A stretch of 64,000 bases of DNA from Methylobacterium sp. 77 (GTDB lineage Bacteria; Pseudomonadota; Alphaproteobacteria; Rhizobiales; Beijerinckiaceae). Position numbers and translations under genes: made by a program. The stretch spans positions 3,639,825 to 3,703,824 of the forward strand of contig NZ_KB910516.1 of assembly GCF_000372825.1 (NCBI RefSeq). Direction: 5' to 3'. Each line of letters starts with the position of its first letter. Within the stretch, counting starts at the first letter, position 1. Below, piece after piece: positions 8,414 to 16,700 of the stretch. The notes beneath the pieces were generated by a model that was not told where the DNA came from, ran no database searches, and saw only the letters and a list, made by a program, of their open reading frames with translations.

Positions 8414-8566
8414 ACCCTTCACATTCCAAGCTGCGGACCGCCACCGGCCTGATTTAGCTCCGCTGTAGCGGACTGGAATTGGTCCCCCCTCTCCACGCCG
8501 AAGATTGGAGCGCCGAGCGGTAAAGTCTCGCTCTCTCGGCTCAGGCCTGCGCGCGGCTCCGCCACA
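8414..8566 (-). other. Distal piece of the IS-interrupted gene remnant
   Basis: Starts with the second copy of the ACC duplication. On the minus strand it is stop-free in the frame that joins 6889-7130 once the IS is removed, and it ends at the stop codon of the small gene at 8567-8824. No start codon or recognisable domain could be assigned. Confidence 0.35.
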
Positions 8567-8824
8567 TCACGGACGAGGTGCAGGCGCGGGGTTCTGCTGG
8601 TTGGGTCCAGGCTGCGTCGGCGCCGGCTGATTGGGGGCCTGTGGCGCGGGTGTCGGCTGCTGGGGAGCGGTCTGGGGTGCAGCTTGATTGTCCGACAGAG
8701 TCTGGCTCGCCTTGGTCTGCAGTTGATCGGCGGTTTGCTGGTTGATCAGCCCATAGGATACGGCGACGGCGAGCGCGACGGCGATGACGGCGCCGATGAT
8801 GGTCTTCGTCAGCTTGTTCTGCAT
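8567..8824 (-). CDS. Small Pro/Gln-rich single-pass membrane protein
   Basis: An 85-residue protein with one N-terminal hydrophobic segment (TIIGAVIAVALAVAVSYGLI, about 8-27), then a short polar helix (NQQTADQLQTKASQTL) and a tail made almost only of Pro, Gln, Ala and Asn. The topology suggests an uncleaved anchor or signal peptide with the repetitive tail in the periplasm. A GAGGAGG ribosome-binding site lies 7-8 bases upstream of the ATG, so it is very probably translated. No family was recognised. It sits at the edge of the IS-scarred region and may belong to the same accessory segment. Confidence 0.7.
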   Translation of the reverse strand: MQNKLTKTIIGAVIAVALAVAVSYGLINQQTADQLQTKASQTLSDNQAAPQTAPQQPTPAPQAPNQPAPTQPGPNQQNPAPAPRP

Positions 8825-9553
8825 GGATGCGCCTCCTCTGTCCGGCTTGCCTTCAAGAAGGCCTCGACGAGCAAAGGAGTTGTCTCTCGGGCTTGTTCCG
8901 GTGAGGCTGCGGGCAAGCCTGTCCGACGTTCGGTCGGGCCCATACGATCGCGACGATGACCTCGGGTTTCGGATGTGATCGGTCGACCGGCCGTCTAGTC
9001 CATCATCCCGCGATCGAAGGACCGCCCCAAGACGGAGAGAAGATCCGTCTCGGGCTCATCCTTCGTGGCCGGCCGCTTTGGGACATCCGGAGAACTCGAC
9101 GGATGCGCGCGCCCGAGCGACGAGACCATCATACGGACCGCCGCCGCCCTTCCTGACGCCAGACGCACACGCTTCCGGCGAAACGCAGCTTGGTTCAGGC
9201 CATCGCCCAGGTGAGCAACAGGATCCCACTGAGGAAAATCCCATAGGTGATCGCGATGGCAGCGATCTCACGGTGGTCGTGGACGAGATTGCGGGAAGCG
9301 AGGATCATGGCGATGACCGGCAGGGGTTCGATGCCGGCTCTATAGTCGAAGGTTCTCTAACGTGGGGTCGTCATGAATGGTTAATTTCATCTTAACCATT
9401 TGGTGTCGCGCGTAGGTCACACATGATGTGCAGGAACGCCCGCCCCGGCTCGTCCCGACGGCCTGCCTTGAGCATGTCGAAACGGAGCGATCGGTCGTAT
9501 CAACCGCTCGGAGAGTGAGGGCGAGGGTTTCGCACTCACCCCACGCGGTCGTC
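8825..9553. other. 729-bp stretch without a convincing gene
   Basis: Apart from the doubtful 37-codon frame at 9195-9308, no coding region was found. A local AT-rich patch at about 9375-9400 (GGTTAATTTCATCTTAACCA, an imperfect palindrome) stands out from the GC-rich background and could be a regulatory site. Confidence 0.4.
9195..9308 (-). CDS. Possible 37-aa membrane peptide
   Basis: An ATG-initiated frame with a charged N-terminus (LASRNLVHDHREI) and a hydrophobic half (AIAITYGIFLSGILLLTWAM) typical of small membrane proteins. No good ribosome-binding site precedes it and no family is known, so it may be chance. Confidence 0.22.
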   Translation of the reverse strand: MILASRNLVHDHREIAAIAITYGIFLSGILLLTWAMA

Positions 9554-10006
9554 TCACGACAGGATGGCAGGCTTCACGGGAGCCAGTCTGAGAAGCGCGT
9601 CCTTATCGACGGACAGAGCGGCTGCGACCTCTTCGAGCGCCAGATGCTCGACCTCGCTGATTCCTTCATGGTCGGCGGCATCGGCAGCGATCAGGAACAC
9701 GCTGTTCCGTTGCTCGACGGACCTGTCGGCGATGGCGGCGACTCGGCTCAGATTGTCGGCCCGCCCAACACGGGTCCGAGCCCTCGCAATCCCGTCGAAC
9801 AGTTCGGCCTCCAGCATCAGCGTGTCGTAGCCCTTCTCGATGATCGGGTTGGCTCGCATGGCCGCCAGGGCGACCTCGACCTCCGCCTCCTCGACCTCGC
9901 TGTCAGCCACGATGACGTTCGAGGCAGCCGACACGGCTGCATGCATCAGCGTCTTGTCGCCCATATAGGCGGTGACGCTTTCGACGAGGTCTTGGAAAAT
10001 GCCCAT
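9554..10006 (-). CDS. TerB-family (tellurite-resistance-like) protein
   Basis: A 150-residue, all-helical, acidic protein with the TerB layout: an N-terminal helix, then ASNVIVADSEVEEAEVEVAL with the acidic metal-binding loop, and a second similar unit ending in AADHEGISEVEHLALEEVAAAL. These repeated D/E-rich helix pairs bind divalent metal in TerB proteins. A strong AGGAG lies seven bases before the ATG. The other ter genes are absent, so a direct role in tellurite resistance is not shown; single TerB proteins are common in alphaproteobacteria with unknown stress functions. Confidence 0.8.
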   Translation of the reverse strand: MGIFQDLVESVTAYMGDKTLMHAAVSAASNVIVADSEVEEAEVEVALAAMRANPIIEKGYDTLMLEAELFDGIARARTRVGRADNLSRVAAIADRSVEQRNSVFLIAADAADHEGISEVEHLALEEVAAALSVDKDALLRLAPVKPAILS

Positions 10007-10401
10007 CCCGGACTCCTATGAGCGGCCCCGGAAGGTCCGCGACGTAGCAACGCTCAAGCCGACTTTAGGTCTCGTTCGAAAAATTTCGGCGCCGGTTCCA
10101 GTTCTTATGCCCTTCCGATCAATCAAGACCCCCGGCCGTATCGAGGCCAGACGAGACCGTGTCCCACCCGCCAGCACCGACGGATCGGTGGGCCGTATCA
10201 GGTCGCTCGGGAGAATGAGGAAAGACGGCGGTGTCGAAGGGTGCCCGAGCCCATAGCGGCAATCCCCGCTCGCTCATAACGGTCCGGTTGCCGGTTCGGA
10301 GAACGGAGCGTGAGATCGGCTGGAATGTTCAGGGTGCTCGTGGTTCTACCCACAGCGTTACCCCTGCTGTTTCAGCCGGTCTGGAAACCGAGCCGAGTGT
10401 T
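10007..10401. other. Intergenic stretch, no gene seen
   Basis: Nothing convincing was found in this 395-bp gap between the TerB-like gene and tRNA-Arg. Confidence 0.4.
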
Positions 10402-10478
10402 TGGCGCGCCCGAAAGGATTCGAACCTCTGACCCCCAGATTCGTAGTCTGGTGCTCTATCCAGCTGAGCTACGGGCGC
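10402..10478 (-). tRNA. tRNA-Arg (anticodon ACG)
   Basis: On the minus strand: acceptor GCGCCCG/CGGGCGC, D-arm GCTCAGCTGGATAGAGC, anticodon arm CCAGA-CTACGAA-TCTGG with anticodon ACG, T-arm AGAGG-TTCGAAT-CCTTT, and encoded CCA at 10404-10402. The first anticodon base should be deaminated to inosine to read CGN codons. Confidence 0.97.
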
Positions 10479-10686
10479 CGACCTGACCGGGGGAGAGCTG
10501 TGCGCTCCGCCGTCGGTGGGGGTGTCTAGAATCTCCTTTTCAGCTTGGCAACCCCTTCCCGACCGATCGGCCAGCCTTTCTGCGATCCATGCGATCGAGG
10601 GTGGCCGGAGGACGTGGTCTCCGTCATGCTCGCGCGTCGTCGAACGTCTTCGACGATCCTTCTTCGCAGGACATTTCCGACCAGCC

Positions 10687-11736
10687 ATGACCACGCGCAA
10701 CGCTTCCCTCTCCGGCAATGTCCTCGCCGCCATCGGCGGCACGCCGCTGATCCGCCTGTCGCGCGCCTCGGACCTCACCGGCTGCACCATCCTCGGCAAG
10801 GCCGAGTTCCTCAATCCCGGCCTGTCGGTGAAGGACAGGGCGGCCCTGTCCATCGTCGAGGATGCCGAACGGCGCGGACTGATCCGGCCGGGCGGCACCA
10901 TCGTCGAGGGCACGGCGGGCAATACCGGCATCGGGCTCGCCCTCGTCGCCTCGGTGCGCGGCTACCGCACGGTCATCGTCATCCCCGAGACCCAGTCGGC
11001 CGAGAAGAAGGAAACGCTGCGGCTGGCAGGCGCCCGCCTCGTCGAGGTGCCGGCCGTGCCGTTCTCCAACCCGGACAATTACGTTCACGTGGCGCGCCGG
11101 CTCGCCGAGCGGCTGGCCGCGACGGAACTGGCCGGTGCCTTTTTCGCCAACCAGTTCGACAATATCGCCAACCGACAGGCGCATGTGGACACGACCGGCC
11201 CGGAACTCTTCGCGGCGACGGACGGGGACATCGACGGTTTCGTCTGCGCGGCCGGCACGGGGGGAACGCTCGCCGGCACCGCTCAGGCGCTACGGGCCCT
11301 GAAGCCGGGCGTCACCATCGCCCTCTCCGATCCCGAAGGCTCCGCGCTGCATGCCTATTACACCACCGGCACCCTGAAGGCCGAGGGCTCCTCGATCACC
11401 GAGGGGATCGGCCAGGGCCGGGTGACCGCCAATCTCGAAGGCTTCCGGCCAGATCATTCGTTCCGCATTCCCGACACCGAGGCCCTCGACATCGTGTTCG
11501 GACTGATGCGCGAGGAAGGCTTGAGCCTCGGCGGCTCGTCGGGAATCAACGTCGCCGGCGCGATCCGCCTGGCACAGGTTCTCGGCCCGGGCCACACCAT
11601 CGCGACCATCCTGTGCGACGGGGCGGCGCGCTATGCCTCGAAGCTCTTCAACCCGACCTTCCTCACCGAACGGGGCCTGCCGGTGCCGGCCTGGCTCACG
11701 GAAAACCAGGGCGCCCTACCGGACTGGCGGGCTTGA
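10687..11736 (+). CDS. cysK: Cysteine synthase (O-acetylserine sulfhydrylase)
   Basis: A 349-residue fold-type II PLP enzyme that makes cysteine from O-acetylserine and sulfide. PLP lysine is Lys49 in NPGLSVKDRAA; the substrate loop is EGTAGNTGIGLA (about 80-91), and the phosphate cup is GTGGTLAG. It is about 25 residues longer than typical CysK, mainly at the C-terminus (TERGLPVPAWL), as in many alphaproteobacterial homologues. The ATG at 10687 is chosen because the family begins here. A related activity on another beta-substituted serine cannot be excluded from sequence alone. It stands alone between tRNA-Arg and the DUF3309 gene. Confidence 0.9.
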   Translation: MTTRNASLSGNVLAAIGGTPLIRLSRASDLTGCTILGKAEFLNPGLSVKDRAALSIVEDAERRGLIRPGGTIVEGTAGNTGIGLALVASVRGYRTVIVIPETQSAEKKETLRLAGARLVEVPAVPFSNPDNYVHVARRLAERLAATELAGAFFANQFDNIANRQAHVDTTGPELFAATDGDIDGFVCAAGTGGTLAGTAQALRALKPGVTIALSDPEGSALHAYYTTGTLKAEGSSITEGIGQGRVTANLEGFRPDHSFRIPDTEALDIVFGLMREEGLSLGGSSGINVAGAIRLAQVLGPGHTIATILCDGAARYASKLFNPTFLTERGLPVPAWLTENQGALPDWRA

Positions 11737-11869
11737 GATCGACTTTCCTGCAACACCGTCATCAATCTGCATCATCCAGGCATCCGAGCGTTGAACGGAA
11801 TCGACGCAGGGACGTTTCACCGGTCAAGCTCAAGCAATGTTGGTTGGGCGTGACCGGAGTTTCTATCCC

Positions 11870-12025
11870 ATGACCCTGACCACCATCCTGCTCATCATCC
11901 TGATCCTCGCGGTTCTCGGCGGCGGTAACTTTCTCGGTGGAGGCGCTTATCGCGGTCAGAGCTTCGGTCTCGGCGGCATCCTCATCATCATTCTGATCGT
12001 GCTGCTGGTCACGGGACGTCTCTGA
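11870..12025 (+). CDS. DUF3309 small hydrophobic protein
   Basis: A 51-residue protein made of two hydrophobic stretches (TTILLIILILAVLGG and GGILIIILIVLLVTGRL) linked by a Gly-rich loop (GGGNFLGGGAYRG). This is the DUF3309 layout, found widely in proteobacteria and often near stress genes; function is unknown. It is probably a two-pass membrane peptide. A single gene with a hairpin shortly after its stop. Confidence 0.85.
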   Translation: MTLTTILLIILILAVLGGGNFLGGGAYRGQSFGLGGILIIILIVLLVTGRL

Positions 12026-12041
12026 TCGCGTTATCCCAGGG

Positions 12042-12069
12042 ACGGTGGGGTGTTCCGGCACCCCGCCGT
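12042..12069. terminator. Hairpin between the convergent DUF3309 and protease-like genes
   Basis: ACGGTGGGGTG and CACCCCGCCGT form an 11-bp stem (one G-T pair) around TTCCGG. It lies between two convergent genes and could serve both, but no U-tract follows. Confidence 0.5.
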
Positions 12070-12116
12070 TCCGGCGTCACCGAACTTCGCCCTTCAGACA
12101 CGGCCGGGCGGCACGT

Positions 12117-13580
12117 CTACTGACAGGTGAGGCTCACCACCGAGCCGGCAGCCCCGTGGGCGACCGCGCCGATCGTGGACCCCGACCTTTCCGCCGCCAG
12201 CCCCGACGAAATTCCGTTCTCGCTGAGGAACGCCATCGCCATGCGACCGCTCACCAGCGGATAGCTCATCGGCGGAGCCACTCCGGCGACGAGGCGCGGC
12301 GCCGCTGGATAACGGGCGACGATGCCCGCCAGCGTCCCGTCACGGGCGAGCACGACGGCACCCGACGATCCGGGCTGGAGCGGCGCATAGAGCCTGTCAT
12401 GACCGGATTCTCCGGACGACACGGCGACGCCTCCCCCGGCATCGGCTCCGATCACCACGACCGCATCGCCCGGCGCCAGCGCGGCTTCGCGCCCGGCCAA
12501 AGCGGCGGCGCGGGTCTTCAGGCCGGGCGCTTCCAGCAGGGCGAGACCGCGACCCTTATCCGTCGTGATGATCTTCGCGGCCAATCCGGCGATCCGCGGG
12601 GTCGCGCAGGCTTCCAGTGCGGATGCGCTCGTGAGGATACGGCCCGGAGCGACGACGAGACCGATGGCGACCGGCGCCGCGCTCTGGCCGGGGAGCGGCA
12701 TGGCTCTGGCGGCCGGGCCCGGTGCGAGCTTGTCGGCCGACGCTGCAGGCTTCGCCGACGCCGGATTGGAGGCGGCGACTTGGGCGGGCGCCGCGTCGGC
12801 CGCATCCGGAAACGGGACGAAGCTGTTGGCGATGGCGATGACGAGACGGTCCACATCCGGCCCGAGGGCCTTGTCGTAGCCGATGGTGAAGCCGCGTATC
12901 CCTAGCGGGCCGGCCGCGTAGCGGATGTAGGATTTGCCCGTCGCCGTCTCTCCGGTGACCACGAGGAAGTCAGGCCGCTTGATCTTGTAGGTCACCTTTC
13001 GGTCGGCGGCCGGCGCGGTGACGCGGGCGAACAGGGCGTCGAGATCGGCTTCCCCCGGACCGAAGGACTTGGTGTCGAGGGTGACGTGGCCATCCCCGCT
13101 CTGCCAGCGGGTGCCGCCACCTTGGGGGCTGCGCTTGGCGAGGAGGCGCTCAGGCACGCCGATGACGACGCCGCTCGCGGGATCGGGCTTCACCGTGAAA
13201 CGCGCGGCCTTCCGGGCGACCTCTCCGGCCGCGAGAATCGCCGCCCGCGTCTTTGCGTCGGGGAAGCCGGGAGCCGGATTTCCGGTCCGCTTCTGGTAGG
13301 CGAGGAGCGCGTCGTAGGTGCGTCGACCGAACGTGCCGGTGATCACGCTGTTGTAGTCGCCCGTCCAGACCAGGGCGTCCTGCAACCCCTTGCGCTCGGC
13401 CTCGGGCAAAGGCTCGAACGCCGCTTTCGCGGCTTCGAAGACGGGGTCGGCCGCGGCGGCTGGCGGTGCCGGGCGTGCGGGCGCTTGAGTTTGCACTTGG
13501 GCCTGCACTTGGGCCTGGGCCGGAAGGGTGAAGCAGGCCAAAGCCGCCACCACATTTGCGAAACGAGCGCTCCGCGCCAT
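12117..13580 (-). CDS. Secreted peptidoglycan-binding protein with a degenerate trypsin-like domain
   Basis: A 487-residue protein with a signal peptide (FANVVAALACFTLPAQAQA), a Gln/Pro-rich linker, a peptidoglycan-binding-like segment (LQDALVWTGDYNSVITGTFG...LLAYQKRTGNP, about 65-100), a middle domain, and a C-terminal chymotrypsin-fold domain from about 300. In that domain the usual TAAH is replaced by ILTSASAL (His to Ser), the Asp of the D-x-A-L-L strand is Gly in GRGLALLE, and only the serine loop PGSSGAVV resembles the active site. It is therefore predicted to be a non-proteolytic relative. It lies divergent to, and 175 bp from, the alpha-2-macroglobulin gene, whose family traps proteases; a functional link is inference only. 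Confidence 0.8.
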   Translation of the reverse strand: MARSARFANVVAALACFTLPAQAQVQAQVQTQAPARPAPPAAAADPVFEAAKAAFEPLPEAERKGLQDALVWTGDYNSVITGTFGRRTYDALLAYQKRTGNPAPGFPDAKTRAAILAAGEVARKAARFTVKPDPASGVVIGVPERLLAKRSPQGGGTRWQSGDGHVTLDTKSFGPGEADLDALFARVTAPAADRKVTYKIKRPDFLVVTGETATGKSYIRYAAGPLGIRGFTIGYDKALGPDVDRLVIAIANSFVPFPDAADAAPAQVAASNPASAKPAASADKLAPGPAARAMPLPGQSAAPVAIGLVVAPGRILTSASALEACATPRIAGLAAKIITTDKGRGLALLEAPGLKTRAAALAGREAALAPGDAVVVIGADAGGGVAVSSGESGHDRLYAPLQPGSSGAVVLARDGTLAGIVARYPAAPRLVAGVAPPMSYPLVSGRMAMAFLSENGISSGLAAERSGSTIGAVAHGAAGSVVSLTCQ

Positions 13581-13755
13581 GGTCCACGCCCTCCCGATCG
13601 CTTGTGCCGATGCCGGTCGCGAAGGTGTGGCAGAGGGACGGCTTGATTTCCAGGGCTCGTCGGGTGCGAACGCCTCATTGCGGCGGCCGCGCGAGATGAT
13701 AGGGTCCGGCGCGGCGCCGAGGGGGGATCGGACGCCGCCGGGGATGAGGTGGGCG

Positions 13756-16700
13756 ATGTCGGGATCAACCGGGCACGGGCGCGCGCCCGCTCTTCTTGCG
13801 AAGACCTTTCTCGCGACCCTCGTTGCCGGCGCCCTGGCGCTCGGCGGTGGTCTTGCAGTGCCGGCTCTCGCTCAGGCGCCGGACCGTCCGGCGGCGAGGG
13901 CTATCGCCGCGAAGCCCGCCCCGTCACCGAAGACATTCCTGCGCGACGGGCTGGCCAGCGACGGATTGCGCCTCGAAGCGACACTGAAGGCGGAAGCCGC
14001 CGCCTCGGGCTCAACCAAACCCGCGGCGAAATTGCGGGCCGAGGGCGAGGCCCTGGTGGAAGCCGAGAAGCCGGCCGACGCCCTGAAACCCCTGGCCGGT
14101 GCCGTCGCTGCCAATGCGGGCGACCCGGCGAACTGGATCGCCTATGCTCGCGCCGCAAGCACGGTCGGCAATGACGACCAGACCGGCGATTACGCCTTCC
14201 GCCAGCGGCTGCGCGCCCATGCGAGGGCGGCATCCTATCAGGCCTACCTGAAAGCGCGCGGTGCCGCCGCCGAGGCCGAGGCCCTGGCGACGCTCGGCGA
14301 GGTCTATGCCGACGAAACCGAATGGCGGCCCTCGCTCGAAGCCTATCGCGCCAGTCTCGCGCTCGCCGACGACGCGACGGTGCGCGAGACCTATGAGGCT
14401 TTGCGCGTCGAGCACGGCTTCCGCATCCTCGACTACAAGGTCGATTCCGACGCCGCAGCGCCGCGCGTCTGCTTCCAGTTCTCGGAAAGTCTGGCGCCGA
14501 AGACCGATTTCGCACCCTTCGTCGCCGTGTCCGGCGCGGCCAACGCCGCCGTCACCGGCAGCGGCCAGCAGATCTGCGTCGATGGACTGAAACACGGCGA
14601 GCGCTACGCCTTCGTGCTGCGCTCGGGCGTCCCGTCGGCCGTCGGCGAGACCCTGCTGAAATCGGCCGATTACGAAGTCTACGTGCGCGACCGCTCGCCC
14701 CAGGTACGCTTCACCGGACGCAACTACGTCCTGCCGCGCACCGGACAGGCCGGCGTGCCGCTGGTGTCGGTCAACGCGCCCAGGATCGACGTGGAAGTGC
14801 TGCGCATCGGCGACCGGGGCCTGCTTCCTTCGCTCCGCTCGGAAGAGTTCCTCGGCCAGCTCAACGGCATGACGGCGAAGACGATCGCCGACCAGAAGGG
14901 CACCCGAATCTGGAAGGGCACGCTCGATACGGCCAAGGCCGAGCTGAACCAGGAAGCGGTCACCGCCTTCCCGGTCCTGCAGGCGGTCGGCAAGCTGGAG
15001 CCCGGCATCTACATCATGCTGGCGCAGGCGAGCGGCGTCGCCGCCTCCGTGGATGAGGATGGCGGCTACGAGGCCAAGGCGACGCAATGGTTCGTCGTCT
15101 CCGATCTCGGCCTCACCGCCTTCAAGGGCCGCGACGGCATCCATGTCTTCGCCCGGTCGCTCGCGAGCGCGAAGACGATTTCCGGCGCCGAGATCCGGCT
15201 GGTGGCCCGCAACAACGAGGTGCTGGCGACGAAGAAGACCGATGGCCAGGGCCATGTCGCCTTCGATCCGGGCCTCGCGCGGGGCGAGGGCGGCATCGCT
15301 CCCGGCCTCGTCGTGGCGCAGCTCGGAGACGATTACGGCTTCCTCGACTTCTCCCAGAGCGCGTTCGACCTGACCGACCGCGGCGTGAAGGGCCGGCCGC
15401 AGCCGGGCGCGGTGGAGGCCTACGTCTTCCCGGAGCGCGGCGTCTATCGCTCCGGCGAGACGGTACAGGTCACCGCCCTCCTGCGCGACGCCGCCGGCAT
15501 CGCCGTGCCGAACCTGCCCCTCACTTTGGTGGTGAAACGGCCGGACGGGGTCGAGTATCGCCGCGTCCAGGTCGCCGATGCCGGCCTCGGCGGCCGCGCG
15601 CTGCCGCTCCCCCTGCTGCCGGGCGCGATGCACGGCACATGGCGGGTCGCCGCCTATACCGACGCGAAGGCGCCCGCCATCGGCGAGGCCACGTTCCTCG
15701 TCGAGGATTACGTGCCGGAGCGGCTGGAAGTCACGCTGACGCCGAAGAACCCGAGCCTGACGAAGGATGAGCCGGCCATCATCGATGTCGCCGCGCGCTA
15801 CCTCTACGGCGCGCCCGGTTCGGGACTCGACGTGTCGGGCACGGTCCTGGTCCAGGCCGCCGCGACGAGCGGAATCAAGGGGCTCGACGGCTTCTCCATC
15901 GGCCTCGACGACGAGAAGGTCGAGGCGACCTCGTCCGAGATCGAGGGCAAGGCCACCACCGATGCCAAGGGATCGGCGATCGTGACCGTGCCGGTCCAGT
16001 CCCTCAGCGCACCCCGCCCTACCGAGGCGAAGATCACGCTTCAGGTCGGCGAGCCGGGCGGACGGGCGCTGAGCCGCAGCGTCACCCTGCCGATCCTCCC
16101 TTCCGGCCCCGTCCTCGCCATCCGCAAGAACTTCTCCGGCGATCTCGCCGAGGGCGGTGTCGCCACTTTCGACGTGGCGATGGCCGCGCCCGACGGGCGC
16201 AGGCTCGCGCAGACCGGAATCGCCTGGACCTTGTCCAAGGTCGACCGGAACTACCAATGGTACCGGGAGGGCGGGCGCTGGTCGTTCGAGCCCGTCACCT
16301 CGACGCGCCGCGTCGCCGACGGGCGGCTCGATCTCTCCGCCGATGCGCCGGGCCGCGTCAGCTCCGCCGTCGGTTTCGGCACCTATCGCCTCGAAGCGCT
16401 GGTGGCCGGCCGGCCCGAAGCCACGGTCAGCGTTACCTTCACCGTGGGCTGGGGCGGGTCCGAGGCCGCGGACGTGCCCGACCTCCTCGATCTCAAGCTC
16501 GACAAGCCGGCTTACGCCGCCGGCGAGACCCTGCGGGCGCGCCTGCAACCGCGCTTCAGCGGAACCGCGACCCTCGCCGTAGTGAGCGAGAAGGTCCACG
16601 ACATCCTCGACGTGGTGGTGCCGGAGGGCGGCACCACGGTGGACATCCCCGTCAAGGCCGAATGGGGATCCGGCGCCTACCTCGTCGCCACCGCCTATCG

